From Methylophaga sulfidovorans (lineage in GTDB: Bacteria; Pseudomonadota; Gammaproteobacteria; Nitrosococcales; Methylophagaceae): a stretch of 64,000 bases of DNA. How positions within the stretch are numbered: the first letter of the stretch is position 1; each line of letters opens with the position of its first letter. The position numbers and the translations under genes were made by a program. The stretch lies in contig NZ_FOSH01000007.1 in NCBI RefSeq assembly GCF_900114205.1, positions 62,001 to 126,000 on the forward strand. Direction: 5' to 3'. Below the pieces are notes generated by a model that did no database searches, had not been told where the DNA came from, and was given only the letters and a program-made list of their open reading frames with translations. Below are positions 37,226 to 46,504 of the stretch, one piece after another.

Positions 37226-39448
37226 TTAAAAAGAGTAACTAAGCGCCGTGTAGAATGAACGGCCCATACCTGGAACGGTGATGCCCCAAGGTACCGATGT
37301 GCCCATTGTCGCTCCTTGACCAGTGTACGCACCTGACAATGGTTGGCTGTATGCTTTATCCAATACATTGTCGATACCAAAATCAACACGTGCCTGTTTC
37401 CACTCGTAGCTGGTACGTAGATTTAATAAGCCATAACCGGCAGTTTCCTGTTCATTACGCTCATGATTAACACGGTCTTTCGCTTCAACCACTTGCCATT
37501 CGGCAGTGTTATGCCAAGCACCTTTTTCATGTTGCAGTGTGAATGTCGCATTCAGAGGCATAATATTGTAGAGGTTGTCACCGGTATCCCGATTTTTGCC
37601 TCGTACATAATTGAATACTGCTTGCCCACTAATATGGCCAATCTTGTCATCATGATAGAGATGTTTTGCTACAGACAAATCAGCCCCGTATAACTTCGCT
37701 GAGACATTATCGTATTGCAGATACACAAAGTTATCGGTTGTGGTTAAATTAGCCGCTGTACAAACAGCCATCATACCTGCTTGACCGCTGCAGCGTTTGG
37801 CATCGATAAAGTCATTCACATAACTAATGTATGGAGTGAAAGTGATATTCCAGTCCTGCTTATCAGCATCATGCCAGTCGGCTGTAAAGCTGATGGTGTG
37901 TGCAACTTCAGGATCCAGATCTACATTACCGACATAACCATTACCATCACCGGCCAGATTAACCATACGCATGGCCATACCATTGGTTGACCAGGCATAA
38001 CGTTCATAAAGATTAGGTGAACGTGTTTTTTGGGCATAACCAAATTCATAGCTGGCATTTTCAGATGGGGTAAAACGTCCCAATAAGCTTAGATCAAGAT
38101 TGTTATCGGTTTTGCTTTTATCTGCGTTATTAAAAGCCGTAGGATTGTAATTGGTTGTGTTATACCCCTGAACGTTGTCAGCATCCATTTTCACTGTTTC
38201 ATGACGAATGCCAGCTAATGTCGTCCATTTTGAGGTCCAATCAGCTTCCCATTCTGTATAGATAGCATAACGATCACGTTGACCGTTATTGATATTTTCA
38301 AAGGTATTGGGTGCCATCATCCCGGTTGAACCTGAGGCTTCCCAATAATCGTCAAGACGGTATTTTTGTAACTCTGTTCCAACTCGTAATAAATCACGTT
38401 GGTTGAGCATGACTTCTGTTTTTAGTGAGAGTCCTGTATTACTGCCTTCGGTTTCCATTGGCATACCGAGCGCATCAACGCCGTATAAGAATTTTTTATC
38501 ATCACCAAACTGCATTTTGTGATGTGTTTTTTCATGATAAGCAGAAGCTTCTACCGTGCCCCAATCAAAAAGCCCATTATAGATAAGATTTATACTATTA
38601 CTGCGGTTCTCGGTCATATCCATACGTTGGTTGGGGAAACCTTGATAAGGAATATCCTGATGTGCCAGTTTTAATTGCAATACGTGATTATCGAGCTTAA
38701 AGCCAAGGTTAAGAGCGTGGTTGCGTGTTTCATATGCAGTTGAGCCGACTTCATCACCATCTAACCAACCTCGATCAGAAGCTGCTGGTCCAGCAGGTTT
38801 GAAATTATCCGCCGCATCGTAATTATTGGCTTTGCTGGTTGAACCGGTATAGTTCAAACTGAAATTTTCAGTCGCCAGAGTGGCTGATAAGTTAGCACCA
38901 CGGGCATCACCGTTACTGCGGTAGAATGCGCCGATTTCTCCTTTTTTCAAGACACTGTTTGCATCTTTGGCAAACTCTGGTTGTTTGCTTTTAACAATGA
39001 TGGTGCCGCCAATACTGTCACCACCGCTACTGACGGGTGTGATACCTGAATAGACTTTTAATTCAGACACATTAGTGGGCGAAATATAAGACAGTGGTGG
39101 ATTCATATGATTGGCACAGGCTGAAATTAAGTCCATACCATCAACTTTGATACGCAGCCTGTCATCTGCCAAGCCACTAATAACTGGAAGACTGGATACA
39201 CCACCAGCACCATAGAGTGATACGCCGGGAATACCATCCAGTAAGGATGCTGTATCACTTGATGCAGCTCGTTTTGATTTAAGTGCTTGCAGGTTAAGAT
39301 CGGCATCATCCTGGGGTAAAGGCTGAATAGCTTCTCCAGAGACCGTAACCTTTTCTAATTCTTTAACATCATGATCGTGCTCGGCATGCGCAAGCGATGG
39401 TAGGAATAAACTTAGCATGATGCTAAGTGATAAACTTGTTCTTTTCAT
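37226..39448 (-). CDS. TonB-dependent receptor, probable OprC-like copper receptor
   Basis: The 740-residue outer-membrane receptor has a signal peptide, a His/Asp stretch just after it (AEHDHD), a plug domain and a 22-strand-type barrel ending in FYTALSYSF. Its plug has SACANHMNPPLSYISPTNV, in which C111 and M115 match the CxxxM part of the copper site described for Pseudomonas OprC. A later THHKMQFG has the matching HxM (H310, M312). Copper import is therefore the best guess. ATG 39448 is preferred over an upstream TTG at 39469. It is divergent from a TauE-like protein and an AAA+ regulator. Confidence 0.85.
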   Translation of the reverse strand: MKRTSLSLSIMLSLFLPSLAHAEHDHDVKELEKVTVSGEAIQPLPQDDADLNLQALKSKRAASSDTASLLDGIPGVSLYGAGGVSSLPVISGLADDRLRIKVDGMDLISACANHMNPPLSYISPTNVSELKVYSGITPVSSGGDSIGGTIIVKSKQPEFAKDANSVLKKGEIGAFYRSNGDARGANLSATLATENFSLNYTGSTSKANNYDAADNFKPAGPAASDRGWLDGDEVGSTAYETRNHALNLGFKLDNHVLQLKLAHQDIPYQGFPNQRMDMTENRSNSINLIYNGLFDWGTVEASAYHEKTHHKMQFGDDKKFLYGVDALGMPMETEGSNTGLSLKTEVMLNQRDLLRVGTELQKYRLDDYWEASGSTGMMAPNTFENINNGQRDRYAIYTEWEADWTSKWTTLAGIRHETVKMDADNVQGYNTTNYNPTAFNNADKSKTDNNLDLSLLGRFTPSENASYEFGYAQKTRSPNLYERYAWSTNGMAMRMVNLAGDGNGYVGNVDLDPEVAHTISFTADWHDADKQDWNITFTPYISYVNDFIDAKRCSGQAGMMAVCTAANLTTTDNFVYLQYDNVSAKLYGADLSVAKHLYHDDKIGHISGQAVFNYVRGKNRDTGDNLYNIMPLNATFTLQHEKGAWHNTAEWQVVEAKDRVNHERNEQETAGYGLLNLRTSYEWKQARVDFGIDNVLDKAYSQPLSGAYTGQGATMGTSVPWGITVPGMGRSFYTALSYSF

Positions 39449-39528
39449 TATACATTCTCTCTCAGGCAATCTAATAAGTGATAATAAGAAGTTACTATGG
39501 TTAAAAAGTGTGTTTTTTCAAAAATTAG

Positions 39529-39544
39529 TGTGTGAAATGACACA
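39529..39544. promoter_or_regulatory. CRP/FNR-like palindrome in the receptor/TauE-like intergenic region
   Basis: TGTGTGAAATGACACA has outer TGTG and CACA separated by eight bases, the same geometry as a CRP site (TGTGA-N6-TCACA), with the fifth bases changed. It lies 81 bases upstream of the receptor start and 65 bases upstream of the TauE-like gene, so it could serve either. Confidence 0.4.
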
Positions 39545-39609
39545 AATTCATGCTGAAATGGCGTGATAATCTGATTCATTAAATTAAAACCTAAGAGAAA
39601 ACTTTAAGC

Positions 39610-40335
39610 ATGGCGGCTATCACCAGTTCCTATATCACAGCATTTTTACTCGGTTTATTTAGTACAGTGCATTGTATTGCTATGTGTGGTTCGGTGATCG
39701 GCGCATTGACGCTGAGTTTGCCTAAAGAGGTGAGGGAGAGTCAGCGGCGTATGCTGCCATTTGTTTTTAACTACAATATTGGCCGTATTCTGAGCTATAG
39801 TTTTGCTGGCATTATTGTTGGTCTGTTGAGCACGCCACTGACACAACTGAATGCACATTGGATACTTAGGATATTGTCAGTCATTGTGATGATTGCCATG
39901 GGTTTATATCTGGCAGGCTGGTTTCCAAAGTTTGCCCGTGCTGAGCGTATGGGCGCCCCTTTGTGGCGTTGGTTACAACCCCTTGGACAAAAGCTTTTAC
40001 CAGTGAGAAAAGTGAGTCAGGCCTTTTTTCTTGGCATGGTTTGGGGATGGTTACCATGTGGACTTGTCTATGCAGCGTTAGCTGTGGCGGCAACCGCAGG
40101 TGATCCGGTGAAAGGCGGCTTGGTTATGCTGTCATTCGGTGCCGGCACATTACCTGCGGTAATGGGGGCAGGATTGTTTACTGGTATGTTAGCTGCCTTA
40201 GGGCGCTCTCCACGCTTACGTAAAGCGGCTGGTTTGTTGATTATTCTGATGGCATTGGCAACCTTATTCTGGCCAATGGAAAGTATGCATGAACACCATG
40301 CCATGCCTGACCACCAACATCCGATGCAGGGGTAA
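39610..40335 (+). CDS. TauE/SafE-like (DsbD_2-type) membrane protein with His/Met tail
   Basis: The 241-residue protein has six predicted membrane helices, with HCIAMCGSVIGAL in the first and WGWLPCGLVYAALAVAA in the fourth. These are the conserved Cys-containing motifs of the sulfite-exporter-like DsbD_2 family. The C-terminal tail MHEHHAMPDHQHPMQG is rich in His and Met, suited to bind copper or a similar metal. Relatives are often found near copper and cytochrome oxidase assembly genes. It is divergent from the OprC-like receptor and 5 bases upstream of the AAA+ regulator. Inner-membrane metal handling is the likely role, but the substrate is inferred. Confidence 0.82.
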   Translation: MAAITSSYITAFLLGLFSTVHCIAMCGSVIGALTLSLPKEVRESQRRMLPFVFNYNIGRILSYSFAGIIVGLLSTPLTQLNAHWILRILSVIVMIAMGLYLAGWFPKFARAERMGAPLWRWLQPLGQKLLPVRKVSQAFFLGMVWGWLPCGLVYAALAVAATAGDPVKGGLVMLSFGAGTLPAVMGAGLFTGMLAALGRSPRLRKAAGLLIILMALATLFWPMESMHEHHAMPDHQHPMQG

Positions 40336-40340
40336 GTAAC

Positions 40341-41267
40341 ATGAGTAGGATCTTAGGTCAGTCGCCTGATTTAACCCATATTCTGCGAACCTTACCGATG
40401 ATTGCTTTGAGTGATGCCAGTGTGCTTATCAGTGGTGAAACGGGTACAGGTAAAGAATTAATCGCTTTAAGTCTGCATGGACAAAGTCGTCGTCGTGATA
40501 ACACGCTTGTTACTATTAATTGTGCTGCGTTACCAACAGAAGATGTTGAGTTGGATTTATTTGGTCGAAGTAATGAACAAGGGGAAGTAACGTTTCGTGG
40601 ACGTTTATTAGCGGCTGAAGGCGGCACGGTCTTTCTGGATGAAGTCGATGCTTTACCCCTATCTGTACAGGCAAAAGTATTACGCTTTTTAGAAGCGGGT
40701 GAGTGTCAGTTACAAGGAAGTCACCGTTTGCACGTCGCAGATGTTCGTATTCTGGCAGCGACAAGTGCTGATTTGCCTGCTGAAGTGAAGGCGGGAAGAT
40801 TCCGAGCAGATTTGTTTTATCGTTTACAGGTGGTACCAATTGAATTACCAGCCCTGCGCGATCGTGTCGAAGACATTCCTTTACTGATGAAGCATTACTT
40901 AAAAGAGTATGCAGGTAATAATGCCGTTGTGCGGTTATCCAAAGAAGCTGAGCAGAGTCTTTTACATTACCGTTGGCCAGGCAATGTCAGAGAGTTACAA
41001 AACTTATGTCAGCGTCTTGCTTTGTTACATGCTGGTGAATTATTACAGCCGGGTGATTTACCGAGAGAGATGCGTCCGGAAGTTGCCATAGAACAACATC
41101 AGTTTGTGCTGCCGCCCAGTGGTATAGAGCTCGCAAATGTGGAACTGGACTTGATTGAACAAGCGCTGGATATGGCGGCTGGAAATCGTTCTAAAGCGGC
41201 CCGTTTGTTAGGTATTAGTCGAGATACGCTGTTATATCGTATGCAGAAGTATAATCTGTCACCTTAA
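40341..41267 (+). CDS. AAA+ (sigma54-interaction type) regulator without GAFTGA and without sensor domain
   Basis: This 308-residue protein is almost only an enhancer-binding-protein ATPase domain. Walker A is GETGTGKE (residues 32-39), Walker B GGTVFLDEVD (94-103), with RFRADLFYRL and YRWPGNVREL following. A Fis-type helix-turn-helix is at the end (GNRSKAARLLGISRDTLLYR). The loop that should contain GAFTGA reads SNEQGEVTFRGR (residues 77-88), so contact with sigma54 looks lost, as in TyrR-like proteins that act on sigma70 promoters. There is no receiver or ligand domain. It probably controls the neighbouring metal genes. Confidence 0.85.
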   Translation: MSRILGQSPDLTHILRTLPMIALSDASVLISGETGTGKELIALSLHGQSRRRDNTLVTINCAALPTEDVELDLFGRSNEQGEVTFRGRLLAAEGGTVFLDEVDALPLSVQAKVLRFLEAGECQLQGSHRLHVADVRILAATSADLPAEVKAGRFRADLFYRLQVVPIELPALRDRVEDIPLLMKHYLKEYAGNNAVVRLSKEAEQSLLHYRWPGNVRELQNLCQRLALLHAGELLQPGDLPREMRPEVAIEQHQFVLPPSGIELANVELDLIEQALDMAAGNRSKAARLLGISRDTLLYRMQKYNLSP

Positions 41268-41338
41268 TGAACTTGTCTGTCTGACCTAGCAATGCCAAAA
41301 TCATCAGCAATTTTGCAGTGAGAATTGGAGCCTTCTGA

Positions 41339-42190
41339 GTGAGACAGTATCTGGATTTATGCCAACGTATTATTGACGAAGGTGAATGGGTTGAAAATGA
41401 ACGTACAGGAAAACGTTGCCTGACGGTTATTAATGCCGATTTGGAATATGACGTTGCTAATAATCAATTTCCACTTATCACCACCCGGAAAAGTTACTGG
41501 AAGGCGGCAATTGCCGAAATGCTGGGATACATGCGAGGGTATGACAACGCAGCAGATTTCCGCACCATTGGTTGCCGTACCTGGGATGCCAATGCCAATG
41601 ATAATAAAGACTGGCTTAATAATCCTCACCGCAAAGGTGAAGATGATATGGGACGGGTTTATGGTGTTCAGGGCCGTCGCTGGCAAAAGCCTGATGGTTC
41701 AACATTGGATCAGTTACAAAAAATCGCCGATGATTTGAAACGCGGCATTGATGATCGTGGCGAAATTCTGACCTTTTACAACCCCGGCGAGTTTGATATG
41801 GGCTGTCTGAGACCCTGCATGCATACTCACACTTTTTCAGTATTAGGCGATACCTTGTATTTAACCTCCTATCAACGTTCTTGTGATGTGCCACTAGGTT
41901 TAAATTTCAATCAGGTGCAGGTGTTCTTTTTACTCAAAATGATGGCGCAAATTTCTGGACTGAAGCCGGGTAAGGCCTACCATAAGATTGTGAATGCCCA
42001 TATCTACGAAGATCAGCTGCAGTTAATGCGTGATGTACAGTTGAAACGTGATCCTTATCCTTCACCTAGCTTACACATTAACCCGGAGATTAAATCATTA
42101 AAGGATCTGGAAACCTGGGTCACACTGGATGATTTTGAGGTGAAAGATTATCACTATCACGAAGCCATTAAATATCCATTTTCAGTCTGA
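41339..42190 (+). CDS. thyA: Thymidylate synthase
   Basis: ThyA methylates dUMP to dTMP using methylenetetrahydrofolate. The 283-residue product begins with GTG at 41339, behind a GGAG eight bases upstream. It contains the active cysteine region ([16 protein letters not shown] with the catalytic Cys), the arginine motif [10 protein letters not shown], and [17 protein letters not shown]. It is slightly longer than E. coli ThyA (264) because of an insert around residues 85-115, a known variant. It stands between the AAA+ regulator and a broken hemerythrin gene. Confidence 0.96.
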   Translation: MRQYLDLCQRIIDEGEWVENERTGKRCLTVINADLEYDVANNQFPLITTRKSYWKAAIAEMLGYMRGYDNAADFRTIGCRTWDANANDNKDWLNNPHRKGEDDMGRVYGVQGRRWQKPDGSTLDQLQKIADDLKRGIDDRGEILTFYNPGEFDMGCLRPCMHTHTFSVLGDTLYLTSYQRSCDVPLGLNFNQVQVFFLLKMMAQISGLKPGKAYHKIVNAHIYEDQLQLMRDVQLKRDPYPSPSLHINPEIKSLKDLETWVTLDDFEVKDYHYHEAIKYPFSV

Positions 42191-42216
42191 TGAGATAGCT
42201 TGCAGGAGTGAGTGAT

Positions 42217-42489
42217 ATGGATAGACCATTATTAGTAGTATGGCAAGATGAGTTCAGTCAGCAGGTCCCTATTATTGATGAACAGCATAGAGCCATCCTC
42301 GCCACCATAAATTCACTGCATTATTTTCTCCAGCAGGGACTGGAATTTGAGTCTTTATTACCCACGGTTAAGCTTTTGATAAGTTACATCGTGTTTCATT
42401 ACAAAACAGAAGAAGGCATATTGAATTCAACATACTACCCTGAGAGAGAAAAGAATAAGCCAGACAATGTCACTCAATGTTTTATATGA
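42217..42489 (+). CDS. Truncated bacteriohemerythrin-like protein, likely frameshifted
   Basis: The open frame encodes about 90 residues from ATG 42217 (AGGAG eight bases upstream). It has the hemerythrin N-terminal pattern VVWQDEFSQQVPIIDEQHRA and VFHYKTEEG, giving one iron histidine and a HxxxE pair. It stops before the HxxxH and HxxxxD ligands. A different frame continues to TAG 42563 and reads SPKFLVFYEWVMATDK, like the family's last helix, so one lost base around 42459 may explain the truncation. It probably cannot bind a normal diiron site. An in-frame GTG at 42208 is a weaker start. Confidence 0.65.
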   Translation: MDRPLLVVWQDEFSQQVPIIDEQHRAILATINSLHYFLQQGLEFESLLPTVKLLISYIVFHYKTEEGILNSTYYPEREKNKPDNVTQCFI

Positions 42490-42581
42490 GCAAGTTTAAT
42501 ATCAGGATTAGCTCACCCAAATTCTTGGTTTTCTATGAATGGGTAATGGCTACTGATAAGTAGATAAATAAGGAGAGAGAA

Positions 42582-43331
42582 GTGAAAAAACAAATGGCGA
42601 GAACATTAACTGAATATCCTGTATGGGACCGTACGGTTCGCTGGTTTCACTGGATAAACGTATTGTCCATTATTGCATTGATTGCAATTGGTGTGGCTAT
42701 TATGAACAGCAAAGCCTTGGGCGTAACGACAGAAGGCAAGATTCTGCTAAAAACATGGCATGTCTACGTGGGATATGTGTTTGCAATTAATCTAGCCATC
42801 CGACTGTTTTGGACGTTTATTGGTAATCGTTTTAGTCGTTGGGCAGCTATTTTGCCTTTGGGGCAAAAGTATAAACAGCAGCGTCAGGTCTATCTGGAGA
42901 GTCTAAAGCAGGGTAAACCTGTTGGATTTGCCGGGCATAATCCTCTGGCTCGCTTGATGGTGACCTTGTTATTTATTTTATTAACTACACAAGCGGTGAC
43001 TGGCTTGGTGATTGGTGGCACCGATGTTTATATGCCACCGTTTGGCGATAGTTTTAAAGCCTGGATTGCCGAAAGTCCACAAACAGAAGCATTGATTCAG
43101 CCTTATTCCAAAGAAGGTGTCGATGAAGCCAGCTACAAGCAAATGCGAGATTTTCGTTCACCCTTTAAAGAAATACATGAAATCGTATTTTGGATACTGA
43201 GCCTGACTATCATCTTACATATTCTGGGTGTCGTATATAGCGAGCTTCGGGAACGTAATGGTCTTGTATCAGCGATGTTTACCGGTAAAAAAGTCTTTAA
43301 AGATACGCCTGTAGACTGGGACGAAGATTAA
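42582..43331 (+). CDS. Cytochrome b561-type (diheme) membrane protein
   Basis: The 249-residue protein has four main membrane helices with histidine haem ligands in VRWFHWINVLS, LKTWHVYVGYVF and HEIVFWILSLTIILHILGV. This is the layout of Ni/Fe-hydrogenase-type or DUF cytochrome b561 proteins. It should pass electrons between quinol and a partner. No hydrogenase or nitrate gene is close by. The converging PepSY gene overlaps its stop by four bases. A possible electron-transfer link to ferric-chelate reduction is speculative. Confidence 0.88.
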   Translation: MKKQMARTLTEYPVWDRTVRWFHWINVLSIIALIAIGVAIMNSKALGVTTEGKILLKTWHVYVGYVFAINLAIRLFWTFIGNRFSRWAAILPLGQKYKQQRQVYLESLKQGKPVGFAGHNPLARLMVTLLFILLTTQAVTGLVIGGTDVYMPPFGDSFKAWIAESPQTEALIQPYSKEGVDEASYKQMRDFRSPFKEIHEIVFWILSLTIILHILGVVYSELRERNGLVSAMFTGKKVFKDTPVDWDED

Positions 43332-44461
43332 TGATGACGATAAGCGGTACGCACTTTAGCGTGCCGCTTTTGTTGCCAGCGTAATAAGCCGGTAACAAAC
43401 AAAATTAGCGGTATAAAACCACAGATAAATACAATAACCCTGCCTGTCAGACCAAAGGCTTCGCCATTATGTAAGGGGTGTAGCCAGTTGATGACTTTAT
43501 CTCCGGCTTTATCAGCCAATCCATCCCGACTAGCGACAATATTGCCATTAAAAGCATTCACCCACACCTGTGTTCTAGGAAAGCGACGGCTCGGTTCACC
43601 CTCTTGGTAGAAAACTACTCGCCAGCTATTTTTTTCGCTACCCGGTGATTCTACCCAGCGTAACTCAGCATCAGGGAATAACTTAAAAGCAGACTTTACC
43701 GCCGTATCGGCTGAGATTACAGGCTGTTTACCTTGCTGCTGTTGCGAACGTGCCAGATTAGGGCTGGTGGCTAATGGTGAAAAAGCATTAATAATCTGAT
43801 GTGTTTGCGTGGGTAAATCCAGTGCGGCGCCAGTTAAGCTCAGCATTAACAACACAATAAAGCCATAACTGCCAGAAAGAATATGCAGATCAAACACTTT
43901 TTTTGCGTAGCTGGAACGTAAACGCCAAGCCAGCGCTCGACCTAGCTTATGCCAACCTGGCCACCATAAAACCATTCCAGAAATCAGTGATATCAGGCTA
44001 ATAAGGCCAATTATGCCAATAAAGGTTTTGCCAGTTTTATCCAGCAATAGAACGTAATGAAGGTTGTAGATCCAGGTCATCGTAAACTCACCCCAGAAAC
44101 GTTTACTGGTGATCTTTAAGGTGACCGGATCAATGGTGACCATTAAAGGAGCAAACGTTAAGCCGCGAGTTTCAACTGGCGTGTAATAACGCGCCATAAT
44201 TGGCCAGCCCGGATGAAGCGGTTGTTCAATACGCCAGGAATCAGTTCGGGTAGGGAATTGTTGATGTAATTGATCAAAAACAGCTTGTTGTTGACTGACA
44301 GGTGCCGTTGAAACAGCTTCGATATCTGGATTTAACCAGATATCGAACTGTAGATAAAACACTAAAATACTGCCTGTCAGACCTAATAAGACCAGCAATA
44401 AACCAATGCTAAGTCCAAGATAGGTATGAATCTTCAGCCAAAGCTGTCGGGCTTTTTTCAT
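43328..44461 (-). CDS. PepSY-associated transmembrane protein, probable iron-chelate reductase
   Basis: This 377-residue protein has the PepSY-TM layout. There is a membrane helix near the N-terminus (IHTYLGLSIGLLLVLLGLTG), a periplasmic PepSY-type region, two further helices in the middle with conserved His (YNLHYVLLLDKTGK and FDLHILSGSYGF), and a C-terminal helix with INWLHPLHNG. Such proteins (FoxB, PiuB, FsrB type) are usually next to siderophore receptors and reduce or help release ferric iron in the periplasm. It is 6 bases downstream of a TonB receptor on the same strand, so they form a likely uptake pair. Confidence 0.88.
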   Translation of the reverse strand: MKKARQLWLKIHTYLGLSIGLLLVLLGLTGSILVFYLQFDIWLNPDIEAVSTAPVSQQQAVFDQLHQQFPTRTDSWRIEQPLHPGWPIMARYYTPVETRGLTFAPLMVTIDPVTLKITSKRFWGEFTMTWIYNLHYVLLLDKTGKTFIGIIGLISLISLISGMVLWWPGWHKLGRALAWRLRSSYAKKVFDLHILSGSYGFIVLLMLSLTGAALDLPTQTHQIINAFSPLATSPNLARSQQQQGKQPVISADTAVKSAFKLFPDAELRWVESPGSEKNSWRVVFYQEGEPSRRFPRTQVWVNAFNGNIVASRDGLADKAGDKVINWLHPLHNGEAFGLTGRVIVFICGFIPLILFVTGLLRWQQKRHAKVRTAYRHH

Positions 44462-44467
44462 GAATGA

Positions 44468-46492
44468 TTAAAAGTCATATTGAATAGAGCCGTATATTGA
44501 GCGACCATCACCAGGAGAGTGTAACGTTTCATTAAAGTCTTTACTCCACCAGACATATTCATAATAGCGATCAAATATATTTTTAAGTTCAAGATCTAAA
44601 GTCACTTTTTGAGTCAGTGCATAGCTAGCTGAGGCATTCACTAAAACGTATTGGCCATATTTATTGGTATCATTTTCCTGATTTAAATATGCATCATCTT
44701 GGGCGCTGATCCAAGAGGATAGCTTAAGCTTTGGTGTAGCCTGATAGTCTGCGCCAGCATCAATTAAATAATGTGGTACATGATCGATCTCATTGCCTTT
44801 ATTAAGAGGTGTTTCTGCACCGGCTTTGAGTATTTCTGAATCCTGGTAGGATGCAGCAAACCAAAGACCAAGTTTATCAGAGGCTTGTGCATTGAATTGG
44901 AAATCAATGCCTCGACGCTGGGTCTTTCCTATATTTTCACTATTGCCATCAGGATCGCCTAAACGTTTTTTATATTCATCTGATGCTACTTGTTGCCATA
45001 CAGCGATCCGACCATTTAACCAGTCTGTGGGTGTAAATTTCAGTCCTACTTCCCAGCCTTCATTAATAGAAGGGCTCAGCTCTGGGACACCGACTTTTTT
45101 ATAGCTAGATGCGCCATCTGCGACCTGAAAGGTTTTCCCCCAATTGGTATACAAAGCATATTGATTATTAAAAGAATAAACCGCACTGAGTTTAGGCTGA
45201 CTGATATTACCGTAATCGTTAATTCCACGATGGGTGCCATTATCATTTAAGCTGCCACGCACCGTATCTACACGGAAAGCGGGAACAATTTTCAGTTTCT
45301 CAGTAGGTTTATAAATGGCCTGAATAAATCCACCATAAATATCAAAGTCGAATTTTTGATTACGTTTTTGTACTGTTCTGTTTCTATCCATATCCACCAG
45401 ATAACGACGGCTTTCATTGTTCTGAAATTCAGCACTTACTCCGCCCATCAGGCTGAATTCATGAGCCCAACTGACATCTGGCCGCCAGGTTAAGGTACTT
45501 AAAACCCCTTTATGTTCTTCTTCTGTGAGTCGTTCATTATGGTTGCCCCCAGCAGCATAGGTAACATAACGGTCTTCATCCAACTCATTTAAATAAGCCT
45601 TGCTGCTCCAGAACAGATTATCGGTGATATCTATATCCAGGTGAGCACTGAATTGATTCATCATACGGTCACCACCATCAGCCTCATTATGCGGCCGTGA
45701 TTGTTCAGGATCATGATGAGCTTCAGCTCGTGTCAGATAACCGGCTTCTTGTGCTTCTGCCTTACCGTGTCTGGCAATAAAGCCGATTTGGGCGCGACCG
45801 TCATTGGGTGTATAAAACCACTTACCAGAGAATGTGCTTTTTTCAATATCACTGTGGTGACGATAGCGGTTTGAGTTGAGATAACTGATTGCGTAGTTCT
45901 GGGAAAAACCATTGCTTTCAATGCCACTGATAAACTGCACGTTTCGTGTTGCGTAGCTGCCGTAAGTGACACGGGCTTTATTATAGTTGCCGCCTTGTCG
46001 AGTAAAAATGTCTACATTACCCGCTATATTATGCAAGCCGTAACGTGGATCATTGGTGCCGCGCACCACTTCAATACTCTCAATTTCTAATGGGGTGAGC
46101 AATTCCAGGTACGGCATATTGCCCGAATTCTGGTTGCTCGGAATGCCATCAATCAGCAATTTCACTGCATTGACTTCACCTTCGCCATTAAAACCACGAA
46201 AGGAAATTTTGCCGGACTCATTTCCCATACCGAACTGGGTCAACATCACGCCTGGCATTTGGTCAAAAAGCTGCCATGTATAACTGACATTCTGATCTTC
46301 AATACGATCTTGGTTAAGTACATCAACCGATGTCGATAGGTTACGTGAGGTCAGCGGCCCCGTGCTATCGGATGATACAACTAAACTACCCAGGCTTAAG
46401 CTGGCATCATCTATCAGCGCATTATCAGCTGCATAGCCACTCATACTTTGCGTTAGCAAAAAGCCCAGACTGAATACCTTCAGTGACTTCAT
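44468..46492 (-). CDS. TonB-dependent siderophore-type receptor
   Basis: The 674-residue outer-membrane receptor has a signal peptide ending SGYAAD and a plug domain with SLVVSSDSTGPL (TonB box region), FDQMPGVMLTQFGMGNESG and IESIEVVRGTNDPRYG. The barrel has a terminal aromatic residue (SIQYDF). The plug and barrel pattern resembles FecA/FhuE-type iron-chelate receptors. It is cotranscribed with a PepSY reductase, which supports iron-siderophore import. A Fur-like sequence lies upstream. The exact ligand is unknown. No siderophore synthesis gene is in the window. Confidence 0.9.
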   Translation of the reverse strand: MKSLKVFSLGFLLTQSMSGYAADNALIDDASLSLGSLVVSSDSTGPLTSRNLSTSVDVLNQDRIEDQNVSYTWQLFDQMPGVMLTQFGMGNESGKISFRGFNGEGEVNAVKLLIDGIPSNQNSGNMPYLELLTPLEIESIEVVRGTNDPRYGLHNIAGNVDIFTRQGGNYNKARVTYGSYATRNVQFISGIESNGFSQNYAISYLNSNRYRHHSDIEKSTFSGKWFYTPNDGRAQIGFIARHGKAEAQEAGYLTRAEAHHDPEQSRPHNEADGGDRMMNQFSAHLDIDITDNLFWSSKAYLNELDEDRYVTYAAGGNHNERLTEEEHKGVLSTLTWRPDVSWAHEFSLMGGVSAEFQNNESRRYLVDMDRNRTVQKRNQKFDFDIYGGFIQAIYKPTEKLKIVPAFRVDTVRGSLNDNGTHRGINDYGNISQPKLSAVYSFNNQYALYTNWGKTFQVADGASSYKKVGVPELSPSINEGWEVGLKFTPTDWLNGRIAVWQQVASDEYKKRLGDPDGNSENIGKTQRRGIDFQFNAQASDKLGLWFAASYQDSEILKAGAETPLNKGNEIDHVPHYLIDAGADYQATPKLKLSSWISAQDDAYLNQENDTNKYGQYVLVNASASYALTQKVTLDLELKNIFDRYYEYVWWSKDFNETLHSPGDGRSIYGSIQYDF

Positions 46493-46504
46493 AGGATTCT
46501 CTCT

